Shown: positions 1-11,500 of the stretch, piece by piece
Layout of the letters: every line of letters begins with the position of its first letter
Position numbering within the stretch: the stretch's first letter is position 1
Notes under the pieces: generated by a model
Told to the model about the DNA's origin: nothing
What the model saw: the letters and a program-made list of their open reading frames with translations, nothing else
Database searches by the model: none
Translations under genes and position numbers: made by a program
From: Roseicyclus sediminis
GTDB taxonomy: Bacteria; Pseudomonadota; Alphaproteobacteria; Rhodobacterales; Rhodobacteraceae
Assembly (NCBI RefSeq): GCF_025515305.1
Contig: NZ_JAOPHT010000002.1
Location: 248,001 to 312,000 of the forward strand
Length of the DNA stretch: 64,000 bases
Direction of reading: 5' to 3'

Positions 1-555
<555 letters not shown>

Positions 556-768
556 GGCGGGCGCGGGCGGAAAGGCCGGCGTTGTCGGGGCTGATCTTGC
601 CCGCCGACCCCATCCCTTGCGGTGCGATCGGCGGGAAACCGCAGAAGTTGTAGCGATGCCGGGTGACAGGCGCCTTCGACCTGCGTATGCTGGCACCAGA
701 CAGTCCCGGCGCGAAACGACCGCGGGCGGCTGAGGCACAGGCAAGACAACCAGAGAGGCAGACAAGCC

Positions 769-1326
769 ATGACACGGCTTTCCCGGCGCAATTTCATCAT
801 CGCAGGCGGCAGCCTTCCGCTTCTGGCGGCATGCGGCAACGGTCTCAATTCCGGCGGCGGGCAGCGCATCGACGCGCGCGTCGATGCCGCCCTCGACTTC
901 ATGGTGCAGGAGGTGCCCGGCACCGGGCAGCTGGTGCAGGACGCCGCCGGCATGCTCGTCATGCCGCTGGTCACCGAGGCCGGTTTCGGCTTCGGCGGCT
1001 CCTACGGGCGCGGCGCGCTCAGGATCAACGGCACCACGGTCGACTACTACTCGGCCGCCTCGGGGTCCTTCGGCCTGCAGATCGGTGCGCAGCAGTATTC
1101 CCACACGCTCTTTTTCATGACCGAAGAGGCGCTGAGCAACTTCCGCAATTCGCCCGGCTGGTCGGCGGGCGCCGACGTGCGCTATGCCGTCAACGCCACG
1201 GGCGCGACGCTCGGGGTGGACACGACGGCGCTGCTCGATCCGGTGATCGCGGTGATCTACGGGCAGGCCGGCCTCATCGTCGGCGCCACGCTCGAAGGCA
1301 CGCGATACACCCGCATCCTCCCGTGA
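769..1326 (+). CDS. SYLF-domain lipid-binding lipoprotein (YSC84-like)
   Basis: A 185-residue protein with a twin-Arg-containing N terminus (TRLSRRNFIIAGGS) followed by LLAACGN, which reads as a lipobox with Cys near residue 23. It is therefore probably exported and lipidated. The rest is a SYLF-type domain: a Gly-rich GFGFGGSYGRGAL block, then segments with alternating hydrophobic residues ending in VIAVIYGQAGLIVGATLEG. The family binds lipid in eukaryotes, but its bacterial role is not settled. It stands alone between hemB and the acylase gene. The start is supported by a purine-rich GAGAGGCAG upstream. Confidence 0.8.
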   Translation: MTRLSRRNFIIAGGSLPLLAACGNGLNSGGGQRIDARVDAALDFMVQEVPGTGQLVQDAAGMLVMPLVTEAGFGFGGSYGRGALRINGTTVDYYSAASGSFGLQIGAQQYSHTLFFMTEEALSNFRNSPGWSAGADVRYAVNATGATLGVDTTALLDPVIAVIYGQAGLIVGATLEGTRYTRILP

Positions 1327-1406
1327 TTTCCGCGCGGCCGGCGGTGGCTTGCATTTCCGGGCACGCCCGTTAGATCGGGCGCATCGTCCCCGGACCCCGA
1401 GGTGTC

Positions 1407-3878
1407 ATGGCCATCCTGCTGCGCTGGCTTCTGCGACTGGTGACCCTTGCCGTCGCGCTTTGCGTGGCGGGCATCGCCGTGGCCGGGTGGATCGCATCGC
1501 GGTCCATCCCCGACTACGAGGCCGAATGGCAGGTCGGCGGGATCACCGCACCCGTGGAGATCGTGCGCAACACGGCGGCCGTTCCGCATATCTTCGGGGC
1601 GACCGATGCCGATGTGTTCTACGGGCTGGGCTTCGTTCATGCGCAGGACCGCCTGTGGCAGATGCTGATGCTGCGGCGGACGGCACAGGGCCGGCTGTCC
1701 GAGATTTTCGGGCCGGCGACACTTCAGACCGACGACCTTCTCAGGCGGCTCGACCTCGATGGCCATGCCCGCGCCTCGCTCGACGCGCTGGAGCCCGAAA
1801 CGCTTGCCGCGCTCGAGGCCTATTCGGCGGGCGTCAACGCCTGGATCGGGCTGGTGGCCGAAGAGGCGCTGGGACGCGGCGCGCCGGAGCTGTTCCTATT
1901 CGAGCCCGAGATCGCACCCTGGCGGCCGGCCGATTCCGTCGCCGTGACGCTTGTCATGGCGCTGCAACTGGCCTCCCACCACGAGGAGGAGGTGCTGCGC
2001 GCCCGTGCTTCCCTCGCGCTCGGAGATGCCGACCGGCTGGCCGACCTGATGCCGGACGCACCGGGCGAAGGCGCGGCCGATCTGGCCGACTATGCGAGCC
2101 TTTTCGACGCGCCCCTGCCCCGCTTCGCCGCGAGTGACCCCACGCCGCGCCATCCGCTCCATCCCAACTATCTCGGGCTTGGACGGGGGGGCGCATCGAA
2201 CGCGTTCGCCGCCGCCGCCTCGCGATCGGCCGCGGGCGGCGCGATCCTGGCCAACGACCCCCATCTCGGCCTGACCGCGCCGTCGATTTGGTATCTCGCG
2301 CGGCTCGAGCTGTCCTCGGGCGGTGTGATCGGTGGGACGATCCCGGGAATGCCCATGGTCCTCGTCGGCCGGTCCGAGAGGCTGGCCTGGGGGCTGACCT
2401 CCTCCTACCTCGACGATATCGACCTCTACGTCGAGGAGCTGAACCCGGAGAACCCCGAGGAGTATCGTACGCCCGATGGCTGGGCCACGTTCGAGACCCG
2501 CCGCGAGATCATCGACGTGGCCGGCGAAGCGCCGGTGACGATCACCCTGCGGCGGACGGAAAACGGCCCCGTCATCCCGGGCAGTCATTTCGATTTCGCC
2601 GCCGTGACCCCGCCCGGCCATGTCATGAGCATGGCCTGGACCGCCCTGACCGACCGCAACACCTCGATCCAGATGGGCTTCAAGCTGATGCGCGCGACCA
2701 CGATCGAGGAGGCGCTTGCGGCGGGCGAGGACTTTGTCGCGCCGTCGCAGAACCTCATGCTGGCCGATGCCGACGGGCGCATCGCGATGCAGGTCATCGG
2801 CCACATGCCTTGGCGCTCGACCCGCCACCAGACCCTGGCGCGGATGCCCTCGCCCGGCTGGGTGGAGGACAACCGCTGGCTGGGCGTGACGCAGTATTTC
2901 GCCAATCCCCGCTTCGTCGATCCCGAGGGCGGGCTTCTGGGCAACACCAACAACAAGACGGTGGACCGCGACTTTCCCCTCCATGTCAGCTTCGACTGGG
3001 GCGACACGCAGCGCATCACGCGCCTGACGCGGCTGATGCAGGACCGGCAGGTCCATACCCGCGACAGTTTCGTCGAGGCGCAGCTCGATACCGTGTCGGC
3101 TGCCGCCCGCAACATCCTGCCGCTCGTCGCGCGCGACCTGTGGTTCATCGAGGAGGCGGCGCCGGAAGGCACGCCCGACCGCCGCCGCCAGCGCGCGCTC
3201 GAACTGCTGGCCGAATGGAACGGCGAGATGAACGAGCACCTGCCCGAGCCGCTGATCTACGTGGCCTGGATGCGGGCCCTTCAGCAGCGGCTGATCCGCG
3301 ACGAGCTCGGCCCCCTGGCCGAAGAATTCCGGGCGCTGGAACCGGTCTTCATCGAGCGCGTGTTCCGGGACGTGAACGGGGCGGCGGAGTGGTGCGACGT
3401 GGCGCCCTCGACGGCGGACGAGAACTGCACCGAGATCGCACGTCTCGCGCTGGACGACGCGCTGCAGGAACTGGTCGAGCGATACGGGACCGATGTCGAA
3501 AGCTGGCGCTGGGGTGCGGCGCACGAGGCCCACCACGATCACCCTGTCCTGGGCGACACGCGTCTGTTTTCGTGGATCGTGAACATCCGGCAGCCGACCT
3601 CGGGCGGGGATTTCACCCTCCAGCGGGGGCAGATCGCGGCGGAAGGGCCGGACCCCTACGCCAACATCCACGCGGCGGGCTACCGGGGCGTCTACGACTT
3701 CGCCGACCCCGACAGTTCGGTCTTCATCATCTCGACGGGGCAGTCCGGCCATCCGCTGAGCCGGCACTACGACGACCTGGGCGAGTTGTGGCGGCGCGGG
3801 GAATACGTGCCGATGACGCTCGACCCCGAACTTGCGCGGGCGGGCAACATCGGGGTGACCGTGCTCACTCCCAGGTGA
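1407..3878 (+). CDS. Penicillin acylase family protein (Ntn hydrolase)
   Basis: 823 residues, the usual length of a penicillin amidase/acyl-homoserine-lactone acylase precursor. An N-terminal membrane segment (about residues 4-28) indicates export or anchoring in the periplasm. The alpha-chain region has HIFGATDADVFYGLGFVHAQDRLWQM, typical of the family. The autoproteolytic site and nucleophile are at GGASNAF, Ser264. Further conserved blocks are NDPHLGL, GTIPGMPMVLVGRSERLAWGLT, and NNKTVDRDFP in the beta chain. The natural substrate cannot be read from sequence; N-acyl amides such as AHLs or penicillins are the known range. It appears monocistronic. Confidence 0.9.
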   Translation: MAILLRWLLRLVTLAVALCVAGIAVAGWIASRSIPDYEAEWQVGGITAPVEIVRNTAAVPHIFGATDADVFYGLGFVHAQDRLWQMLMLRRTAQGRLSEIFGPATLQTDDLLRRLDLDGHARASLDALEPETLAALEAYSAGVNAWIGLVAEEALGRGAPELFLFEPEIAPWRPADSVAVTLVMALQLASHHEEEVLRARASLALGDADRLADLMPDAPGEGAADLADYASLFDAPLPRFAASDPTPRHPLHPNYLGLGRGGASNAFAAAASRSAAGGAILANDPHLGLTAPSIWYLARLELSSGGVIGGTIPGMPMVLVGRSERLAWGLTSSYLDDIDLYVEELNPENPEEYRTPDGWATFETRREIIDVAGEAPVTITLRRTENGPVIPGSHFDFAAVTPPGHVMSMAWTALTDRNTSIQMGFKLMRATTIEEALAAGEDFVAPSQNLMLADADGRIAMQVIGHMPWRSTRHQTLARMPSPGWVEDNRWLGVTQYFANPRFVDPEGGLLGNTNNKTVDRDFPLHVSFDWGDTQRITRLTRLMQDRQVHTRDSFVEAQLDTVSAAARNILPLVARDLWFIEEAAPEGTPDRRRQRALELLAEWNGEMNEHLPEPLIYVAWMRALQQRLIRDELGPLAEEFRALEPVFIERVFRDVNGAAEWCDVAPSTADENCTEIARLALDDALQELVERYGTDVESWRWGAAHEAHHDHPVLGDTRLFSWIVNIRQPTSGGDFTLQRGQIAAEGPDPYANIHAAGYRGVYDFADPDSSVFIISTGQSGHPLSRHYDDLGELWRRGEYVPMTLDPELARAGNIGVTVLTPR

Positions 3879-4015
3879 ATGCGCAGGCCGGAAAGGCCGG
3901 ATTTCCCGCCACGTTTTCCACATCGGCAACCGCCCGGCCGAGGGGCGGGCTTTCGCCCTGCCCCGCCCTGCGCTAGAGAAATCGGGATCACGCCCTCTCG
4001 CCTGGACCGAAGCCC

Positions 4016-4894
4016 ATGCCCCTTCTCTACGACAGCCCCGACGCCTGGCTCACCGCGTCCGAGAAGCGGCTTGCGGTCTTCGGGATGTCGGGCCTCGGCA
4101 AGACGCGGCTCGCGAGCCTGATGCGGGACCAGGGCGACTGGTTCCACTACTCGATCGACTACCGCATCGGCACCGCCTACATGGGCGAGCACATCACCGA
4201 CAACCTCAAGCGGCAGGCGATGCGGGTGCCCTTCCTCGCGGATCTCCTGCGCTCGGATTCGATCTATATCGGCTCGAACATCACCTTCGGGAACCTCGCC
4301 CCCCTGTCCACGTTCCTCGGCAAGCCGGGCGACCCGAACAAGGACGGCCTGCCCTTCGAGGAATACATGCGCCGGCAGAACCTGCATCGCCGGGCGGAGA
4401 TCAACGCGCTTCTGGACACGCCGTCCTTCATCGCGCGGGCGCGCGATCTCTACGGCTATCCGCACGTGATCTGCGATACCGGCGGCTCGATCTGCGAAGT
4501 CGTCGACCCCGACGATCCCGCCGACGAGGTGCTGAGGACGCTGTCTGCCCATACGCTTCTCGTCTGGATCGAAGGGACGGAGGAACACGCCGCCGACCTC
4601 ATCCGCCGCTTCGACGCGGCCCCGAAGCCGATGTATTACCGGCCCGATTTCCTCCTGCCGCTGTGGCAGTCCTATCTCGACGAGCATGGGGTCACGCCCG
4701 ACGGCGTGGATCCTGACGATTTCGTCCGTTTCGCCTATGCCAAGGCGCTGGCCCACCGGGCGCCGCTTTACGCCGCGATGGCGCGCAACTGGGGCGTGAC
4801 GGTCACCGCCGCCGAAGTCGCCTCGGTCCGCGATGCCGCCGATGCGGTCGCGATGGTCGCCGCGGCCCTTGGCAGGCAGGGCGCCAGCGCCTAG
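4016..4894 (+). CDS. Conserved P-loop ATPase of unknown function
   Basis: 292 residues. A Walker A motif, [10 protein letters not shown], lies near residues 23-32. It is followed by Tyr-rich segments ([22 protein letters not shown]) and a possible Walker B-like [17 protein letters not shown], then [19 protein letters not shown]. The overall shape is a nucleoside-kinase/ATPase fold, with no fused domain. It ends 32 bases before metA on the same strand, so the two are probably co-transcribed. I cannot assign a substrate. A link to methionine metabolism would rest on position alone. Confidence 0.75.
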   Translation: MPLLYDSPDAWLTASEKRLAVFGMSGLGKTRLASLMRDQGDWFHYSIDYRIGTAYMGEHITDNLKRQAMRVPFLADLLRSDSIYIGSNITFGNLAPLSTFLGKPGDPNKDGLPFEEYMRRQNLHRRAEINALLDTPSFIARARDLYGYPHVICDTGGSICEVVDPDDPADEVLRTLSAHTLLVWIEGTEEHAADLIRRFDAAPKPMYYRPDFLLPLWQSYLDEHGVTPDGVDPDDFVRFAYAKALAHRAPLYAAMARNWGVTVTAAEVASVRDAADAVAMVAAALGRQGASA

Positions 4895-4926
4895 GTCACC
4901 CCTTCCCAACCGGAGCCCGACGCGAC

Positions 4927-5886
4927 ATGCCGATCCGCCTGCCCTCGACCCTGCCCGCCTTCCAGGTCCTCCGTTCCGAGGGCGTGATGGTGATGGGACG
5001 GAGCGCGGCCGACCGGCAGGATATCCGTCCGCTGCGCATCGGCCTGCTGAACCTGATGCCGAAGAAGATCCAGACCGAGACGCAGTTCGCCCGCCTGATC
5101 GGGGCGACGCCCCTCCAGGTCGAGCTGTCGCTGATCCGGATGAGCGATCACGAGACGAAGAACACCGCCGCCGACCACATGGAGGAGTTCTACCGCCCCT
5201 TCCGCGAGGTCGAGGAGACCGGAGAGAAGTTCGACGGACTGATCATCACGGGCGCGCCGATCGAGCATCTCGAATTCGAGGACGTGACCTACTGGGACGA
5301 GCTGACCCGCGTCTTCGACTGGACGCAGGGCCATGTGCATTCCACCTTCGGCGTCTGCTGGGGCGGGATGGCGATGATCCACCATTTCCACGGGGTGAAG
5401 AAACACCTGCTGCCGCAAAAGCTGTTCGGCTGCTACCGGCACATGAACCTCGCCCCGGAACGCCCTTATCTCAGGGGATTTTCCGACGATCTGGTGATGC
5501 CGGTCAGCCGCTGGACCGAGATGCGCCGCGACGAGATCGAGGCGGCGGGCCTGCCGGTCCTGCTGCATTCCGAGGCGGTCGGACCCGCTCTGGTGGAAGA
5601 TCCCGCGCACCGTGCGCTCTACATCTTCAACCACCTCGAATACGACAGCGGGACCCTGAACGAGGAGTACCGCCGCGACCTCGACAGCGTGCAGGTCGAG
5701 GGCGCCCAGATTGCCATGCCGGTCAACTATTTCCCCGATGACGACCCCGCGCGCAAGCCGCCGAACCGCTGGCGCAGCCATGCCCACCTGCTCTACGGCA
5801 ACTGGATCTCGGAGGTCTACCTGACGACGCCCTTCGACATCGCCGAGATCGGCACCAAGAGCACCGACCTCAGGGCCGAGACGTGA
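4927..5886 (+). CDS. metA: Homoserine O-acyltransferase (MetA), probably acetyl-CoA dependent
   Basis: 319 residues, full length for MetA, which activates the hydroxyl of L-homoserine in methionine biosynthesis. The N terminus [15 protein letters not shown] and [19 protein letters not shown] are diagnostic. The catalytic nucleophile is Cys144 in FGVCWGG; His236 and Glu238 in FNHLEYD complete the active site. At the position corresponding to residue 111 of E. coli MetA (Gly, succinyl-specific) this protein has Glu113 ([10 protein letters not shown]), the residue of acetyl-specific enzymes, so O-acetylhomoserine is the predicted product. It overlaps the next gene by 4 bases. Confidence 0.96.
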   Translation: MPIRLPSTLPAFQVLRSEGVMVMGRSAADRQDIRPLRIGLLNLMPKKIQTETQFARLIGATPLQVELSLIRMSDHETKNTAADHMEEFYRPFREVEETGEKFDGLIITGAPIEHLEFEDVTYWDELTRVFDWTQGHVHSTFGVCWGGMAMIHHFHGVKKHLLPQKLFGCYRHMNLAPERPYLRGFSDDLVMPVSRWTEMRRDEIEAAGLPVLLHSEAVGPALVEDPAHRALYIFNHLEYDSGTLNEEYRRDLDSVQVEGAQIAMPVNYFPDDDPARKPPNRWRSHAHLLYGNWISEVYLTTPFDIAEIGTKSTDLRAET

Positions 5887-6833
5887 AGATCCTGCTCTGG
5901 CTCGCGCTGGCCGTCGTGGCCTTCGCTGCGCTCACGCTCTGGAAAGCCGCGCGGCACGAGCGCCAGGCCGAGGCGCACTGGCCGCCCGAGGGGCAGTTCC
6001 TCACCATCGACGGGCACCGGGTGCACTACGTCATGCGCGGACAGGGCCCCGACCTCGTCCTGATCCATGGCGCAAGCGGGAACACCCGCGATTTCACCCA
6101 TGCGATGGCCGACCGTCTCGCCGCGCGCTACCGGGTCTTCGTCTTCGACCGACCGGGCCTCGGCTATACCGAGCGGATCGATCCCAAGGGCGCCCCTCTG
6201 GCGCTGCAGGCCGATCTCCTCGCGCGGGCGGCCGCGGAACTCGGGGCGGAGCGCCCCATCGTCTTCGGCCATTCCTACGGCGGCGCCGTTGCGCTGGCCT
6301 GGGCGATCGCGCGCCCCGAGGGGCTGTCGGCGCTGGTCCTGTCGGCGGCGGCCTCCAATCCCTGGGACACGGGGCTCGGGCTTTACTACACGGTGCTCTC
6401 CCACCCGCTTGGCCAGCGTTTCGTCATTCCGCTCCTGACGGCCTGGGTGCCCGACCGCGTGGTCGACGATGCCATCGACGGGGTCTTCCTGCCGCAGACC
6501 GCGCCCGAGGGCTACCATGCCCATATCGGGGCGGGCCTCACGCTGCGCCGGGTGTCGATGCGGGCCAATGCGCTTCACCGGGCCAATCTGCTCGAGGACA
6601 TCCGCGGACAGGTGCCGCGCTATGGCGAGATCGCGGTGCCCGTCGAGATCCTGCATGGCGACGCGGACGATACCGTGCCGCTCCGCGTCCACTCCGAGCC
6701 GCTGTCCCGGCAGATCCCGGGCGCGGTGCTGACGCCTCTGCCGGGGATCGGCCACATGCCACATCACGCCGTGCCCGAAGCGGTGGACGCCGCCATCGAC
6801 CGCGCCGCGCGGCGTGCGGGGCTTCTGCTCTGA
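5883..6833 (+). CDS. Alpha/beta-fold hydrolase with N-terminal membrane anchor
   Basis: 316 residues starting at a GTG within the metA stop (GTGA overlap), so translation is coupled to metA. Residues 1-18 form one hydrophobic segment ([18 protein letters not shown]), a likely membrane anchor. The hydrolase domain shows the oxyanion [10 protein letters not shown], then [13 protein letters not shown], the nucleophile elbow [10 protein letters not shown] (Ser), [10 protein letters not shown] (Asp) and [12 protein letters not shown] (His). The catalytic triad is complete. The substrate is unknown. The coupling to metA is curious but does not define the reaction. Confidence 0.85.
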   Translation: MKILLWLALAVVAFAALTLWKAARHERQAEAHWPPEGQFLTIDGHRVHYVMRGQGPDLVLIHGASGNTRDFTHAMADRLAARYRVFVFDRPGLGYTERIDPKGAPLALQADLLARAAAELGAERPIVFGHSYGGAVALAWAIARPEGLSALVLSAAASNPWDTGLGLYYTVLSHPLGQRFVIPLLTAWVPDRVVDDAIDGVFLPQTAPEGYHAHIGAGLTLRRVSMRANALHRANLLEDIRGQVPRYGEIAVPVEILHGDADDTVPLRVHSEPLSRQIPGAVLTPLPGIGHMPHHAVPEAVDAAIDRAARRAGLLL

Positions 6834-6906
6834 CCGGCCGCGATTGCGAACCGCCCCCGCGCGGCCTAATGTCAACCTCTGTCACATGGAAAGGGAAGCA
6901 GGTCCC

Positions 6907-7818
6907 ATGTCCAAGAGCGCGTCTGCCGACAACCCGAAACCCTTCGACGGCGCCATCAGCCGTTTCTTCGAAAACGAGGCGCCCGAAAGCGTCCGGGCCG
7001 CGATCCGGGCGGCGAAGAAGGACGTCGTGCTCAACGCCGGCTATCCGTACGGCAAACGGATGGACAAGGACGATTACGAGGATCAGCTTCAAGCGCTGCA
7101 GGTGGAGCTGGTGAAGTTCCACGCCTGGGTCCGCGACAGCGGTCAGCGGATCGCGGTCGTGTTCGAGGGCCGCGACGCCGCCGGCAAGGGCGGCTCGATC
7201 AAGCGCGTGCGCGAGAACCTCAACCCGCGCGTCGCGGGTGTCGTGGCGCTCCAGAAACCGACCGAACGCGAGGCCGGGCAATGGTATTTCCAGCGCTACG
7301 TCCACCACCTGCCCGCCGCCGGCGAGATCCGCCTCTTCGACCGCTCGTGGTACAACCGGGGCGTGGTCGAGCATGTCTTCGGCTTCTGCACCGCCGAGGA
7401 CCGGCGCACCTTCTTCCGCCAGCTGCCCGACTTCGAGCAGATGCTGGTCGATGACGGGATCCGGCTGACGAAGATCTGGCTCAACGTCGGCCGCGCCGAG
7501 CAGCTGCGCCGCTTCCTCGACCGCGAGAACGACCTCCTGAAACAGTGGAAGCTCAGCCGGATCGACGTCGACGGCCTCGCGAAATGGGACGCCTATTCCG
7601 ATGCCATCGCCGAGACGCTCGCGCTGGGGCATACGGCCCACGCGCCCTGGACGGTGATCCGTGCCGATGACAAGCGCCGCGCCCGCCTCGCCGTGATCCG
7701 CGCGATCCTCGCGCCGCTCGAGTACGACGGGAAGGACGATGCCGTCGTGGGACGGCCCGACCCCGCGATCTGCGGCGGCCCCGAGATGTGGGCCGACCAT
7801 TCGACCCCGGGCGCCTGA
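6907..7818 (+). CDS. ppk2: Polyphosphate kinase 2 (PPK2 family, class I-like)
   Basis: PPK2 transfers phosphate between polyphosphate and nucleotides, usually favouring NTP formation from polyP. The 303-residue product has Walker A in [16 protein letters not shown]. It also has [12 protein letters not shown], the lid segment [17 protein letters not shown] and the C-terminal [18 protein letters not shown] chose ATG 6907 rather than an in-frame ATG at 6886 because GGGAAGCAGG lies a suitable distance upstream. The length fits one-domain class I enzymes. The TetR gene starts 5 bases after the stop, so the two form an operon. Confidence 0.93.
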   Translation: MSKSASADNPKPFDGAISRFFENEAPESVRAAIRAAKKDVVLNAGYPYGKRMDKDDYEDQLQALQVELVKFHAWVRDSGQRIAVVFEGRDAAGKGGSIKRVRENLNPRVAGVVALQKPTEREAGQWYFQRYVHHLPAAGEIRLFDRSWYNRGVVEHVFGFCTAEDRRTFFRQLPDFEQMLVDDGIRLTKIWLNVGRAEQLRRFLDRENDLLKQWKLSRIDVDGLAKWDAYSDAIAETLALGHTAHAPWTVIRADDKRRARLAVIRAILAPLEYDGKDDAVVGRPDPAICGGPEMWADHSTPGA

Positions 7819-7823
7819 GCGGG

Positions 7824-8441
7824 ATGTCCAAACGCGGCTATCATCACGGCAATCTCCGGCAGGCCCTCGTCGATGCCGCCCTGCGCCTGATCGAGGCGAA
7901 GGGCCCCACGGGCTTCACGCTGTCGGAGGCGGCCAAGGATGCCGGGGTGACGCCCGCCGCGGTCTACCGTCATTTCGAGGGGCGCGAGGACCTGATCGCC
8001 GAATGCGCCCGCCAGGGCCACGAGATCTTCGCCGACCTCATGGCCTATGCCTACAACGACGGCAAACCGACCGCGCTCACCGCCTTCGAGGCGACGGGCC
8101 GCGCCTACCTCGCCTTCGCGCGGAAGTACCCCGGCCACTACATGGCGATGTTCGAAAGCGGCACTTCGGCCAATGCCACGCCGGAACTCGCCGCGGCGGC
8201 CGCGAAGTCGCGCGCGGTCCTCGAACGCGCGGCCGAGGCGCTGTCGGAGCATATCCCCGAGGGCAAGCGCCCGCCGCCCTCCATGTTCTCGGCGCATATC
8301 TGGGCGATGAGCCACGGTGTGGTGGAGCTGTTCGCCCGCGGACGGCCCGGCGCCAACACGCCGTTTTCGCCCGAGGACCTGCTGGAGGCGGGGATCGGCA
8401 TCTACCTCCGCGGCCTCGGCCTCATCCGCCCCGACGAATAG
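7824..8441 (+). CDS. TetR/AcrR-family transcriptional regulator
   Basis: 205 residues. The N-terminal helix-turn-helix lies around residues 25-60 (FTLSEAAKDAGVTPAAVYRHFEGREDLIAE), followed by an all-helical C-terminal half typical of the ligand and dimer domain. I place the start at ATG 7824 because SKRGYHHGNLRQALVDAAL is the usual TetR N terminus; an upstream in-frame start would overlap ppk2. It may regulate the ppk2 unit or act elsewhere. No clear palindromic operator is visible immediately upstream of ppk2. Confidence 0.88.
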   Translation: MSKRGYHHGNLRQALVDAALRLIEAKGPTGFTLSEAAKDAGVTPAAVYRHFEGREDLIAECARQGHEIFADLMAYAYNDGKPTALTAFEATGRAYLAFARKYPGHYMAMFESGTSANATPELAAAAAKSRAVLERAAEALSEHIPEGKRPPPSMFSAHIWAMSHGVVELFARGRPGANTPFSPEDLLEAGIGIYLRGLGLIRPDE

Positions 8442-8487
8442 CGCCCCCGCTCTTCATCTTTCTCCAAATACGCACCGCCGAAAGCGG

Positions 8488-8520
8488 GCGCCGTGCGGGG
8501 CTCGATGCCCCGCGCGGCGC
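8488..8520. terminator. Strong GC hairpin between converging genes
   Basis: A 13-pair inverted repeat with one mismatch: GCGCCG-t-GCGGGGC, a 5-base loop TCGAT, then GCCCCGC-g-CGGCGC. It lies between the TetR stop at 8441 and the oxidoreductase stop at 8524, which converge. There is no long T-run on either side, so it may terminate only weakly or act as an mRNA 3'-end stabiliser. Confidence 0.55.
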
Positions 8521-8523
8521 GTC

Positions 8524-11500
8524 TCACTCGGCGGCCTGCGCCAGGGGCGCCCCGCCCGAGCGCAGCATCGCGATCAGATCCTCGCGCTGGCGCGCCGCCT
8601 TCTCCGCGTTGCGCTCCTTCACCGGGCCGAAGCCACGGATCGTCAGGGGCAGTTCCGCCAGCGCCACCAGCGCGTCCAGCGTCGCGGGCGCGGCCTTGGG
8701 CAGCATGTCGGCCATGTCGGCCTCGTACTGGCGGATCAGCTTGCGCTCCATCCGCCGCTCGGCGCTGTAGCCGAAGGGGTCGAAGGGCGTGCCGCGCAGC
8801 GCCTTCATCTTCGCCAGCACGGGGTAGAGCCGCATCATCCAGGGCCCGAATTCGCGCTTCCTCGGACGGCCCGCGGCGTCACGCCCGGGCAGGAGCGGCG
8901 GCGCGAGATGGAACTTCATCCGGAAATCGCCCTCGAACTCGGCGCGCGCCTTCTCCTCGGTGGCAAGGTGCAGCCGCGCGACCTCGTATTCGTCCTTGTA
9001 GGCCAGAAGCTTGTGATAGCCCTTCGCCACGGCCTCCTTCAGGCGGGGATCGCCGATGCCATCGACCAGCTTGCGATATCGCCGGGCGAGCCTGCGGCCC
9101 TGGTAGGCCGCGAGATGGTCGGCGCGGAAGGCGATCTTCTCCTCCAGCGTCTTGGGTTTCTCGACCACGCCCGATGTCGGCAGGCGCCGGGCGGCTTCGG
9201 GGTTCAGCACCGCCCAGCGGCCCATCTCGAAGGCCTGCGCGTTCTTCTCGACCGCGGCGCCGTTCAGGCGGATCGCCTCCAGGATCGCGGCATGGCTGAG
9301 GGGGATGAGCCCCATCTGCCAGGCCGCGCCGAAGACCATCATGTTCGAGAAGATCGAATCGCCCAGCAGAACCCGCGCCAGCTCCGTCGCGTCGAACAGC
9401 GCGAGCCGGTCGCGCAGCCGCGCCTGCAGCGCGATCTCGAGGTCGTGGCCGGGAATGCGGAACTCGGTGTCGCGGGTGAAGGCGCCGGTGATGATCTCGT
9501 GGCTGTTGACCGCGGCCCCGGTCTGGCCGGTGCGCATGAGGCCCAGTGTCTTGGCGCCCCCCGTGACCACGAGGTCGCCACCGATCACCGCATGCGCCTC
9601 GCCCAGGCCCACGCGGACCGCGCCGATATCCTCGGGGCGTTCGGCCAGCCGCAGATGGATCCAGACCGCCCCGCCCTTCTGCGCCAGGCCCGCCATCTCG
9701 ATCATTCCGACGCCCTTGCCGTCGATCTGCGCCGCCTGCGCCATGACCGCGCCGATGGTCACGACGCCGGTGCCGCCCACCCCCGTCACCAGCACGTTAT
9801 GCGTGCCCTGGATCGCCGGCAGGGATGGCTCGGGCAGGCCCGACAGATCCACCTGCGCCGTCGCCTGCTTGCGGATCGTGGCCCCTTCCAGCGTCACGAA
9901 ACTGGGGCAGAAGCCCTTGAGACAGCTGAAATCCTTGTTGCAGGACGACTGGTCGATCGCCCGCTTGCGGCCAAGCTCGGTCTCGACCGGCACGATGGAG
10001 ACGCAGTTCGACTGGACCCCGCAATCGCCGCATCCCTCGCAGACATCGGTGTTGATGAAGACGCGGCGGTCGGGGTCGGGGAAGGTCCCGCGCTTGCGGC
10101 GGCGGCGCTTCTCGGCGGCGCAGGTCTGCACGTAGATGATCGCCGAGACGCCGGGGATTTCCTGGTACTTCTCCTGCACCGGCATCAGGTCGTCGCGCTC
10201 GTGCCGCTCCAGCCCCGAAGGATAGCGGGACCAGTCGATCTCCTCTTTCGGGTCATAGACCAGCGCGATGTTCTCCACGCCCATGGCCTGAAGCTCGCGC
10301 GCGATGCGGGCGGGGTCGAGGTCGCCCTCGTTGTGCTGCCCGCCGGTCATGGCGACGGCGTCGTTGAAGAGGATCTTGTATGTGATGTTCGCCTTCGAGG
10401 CGAGTGCGGCCCGGATCGCCATGATGCCGGAGTGGTTGTAGGTGCCTTCGCCAAGGTTCTGGAACACGTGCTTGCGCGTCGAGAACGGCGCCTCGCCGAT
10501 CCAGTTCGCGCCCTCGCCGCCCATGTGGGTATAGGCCTCGGTGTTGCGGTCCATCCATTTCGCCATGAAATGACAGCCGATGCCCGCGCCCGCGCGCGCG
10601 TCCTCGGGCACCTTGGTGGAGGTGTTGTGCGGACAGCCGGAGCAGAACCAGGGCGTGCGGACGGCCAGGTCGGGCGCGTTGTCGGCGCGCCGGGCGTCCT
10701 CCACGCGGGCGATGCCGGCGCGGATCGCCTCGGTCTCGCGGCCTTCTTCTATAAGGATGCGGCCGAGCTTCACCGCGATGTCGGCGGGGTCCAGCGCGAA
10801 ATGCGACGGGAAGAGGATCTCGCCGCCGCCGCCCTTCCGGTAGCCATAGACGCGCCGCCCGCGACGGTCGTCGAAGATCGCCTCCTTCACCTGCACTTCG
10901 ATGAGCTTGCGCTTCTCCTCGACGACGACGATCAGGTCCAACCCTTCGGCCCAGGCGGCGAAACTCTTCATGTCGAGCGGCCAGGTCTGGCCGACCTTGT
11001 AGGTCGTGACGCCGAGGCGCTCGGCCTCCGCTTCGTCGATGCCGAGGGCCGACAGCGCCGACATGAGGTCGAGCCAGTTCTTGCCCGCGGCAACGAAGCC
11101 GATCCTTGCGCCGGCTTTGCCGTGAACGCGCCGGTCGATGCCGTTCGCCGCGGCGAACGCCTCCGCGGCGAAGCGTTTGTGGCCGAGCAGGCGCTCTTCC
11201 TGCGGGATCCAGTGATCGCCGAGCCGGATGTTCAGACCGCCCTCGGGGATCGGAAAATCGGGGATGACGAAGGACAGGCGATCGGGACGCCCGTCGACGA
11301 CGGCGGTCGCCTCGACGGTGTCCTTCATGGTCTTGAGACCCACCCAGACACCGGCATAGCGGCTGAGCGCGTAGCCATAGAGGCCGAAGTCGAGAATCTC
11401 CTGCACGCCCGCGGGGCTGAGGACCGGCATGTGCGCGTCGACGAGCGCCCAGTCGGATTGATGGCAGGTGGTCGAGCTTTCCCCGGTATGGTCGTCGCCC

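Noticed and set aside
1896-3929. A 677-codon minus-strand frame opposite the penicillin acylase gene
   Set aside because: It is His/Arg-rich shadow sequence with no ribosome binding site or recognisable domain.
4895-4926. Possible SAM-II riboswitch before metA, as found in many alphaproteobacteria
   Set aside because: The gap to the upstream gene is only 32 bases, too short for the aptamer, and no matching pseudoknot sequence is visible.
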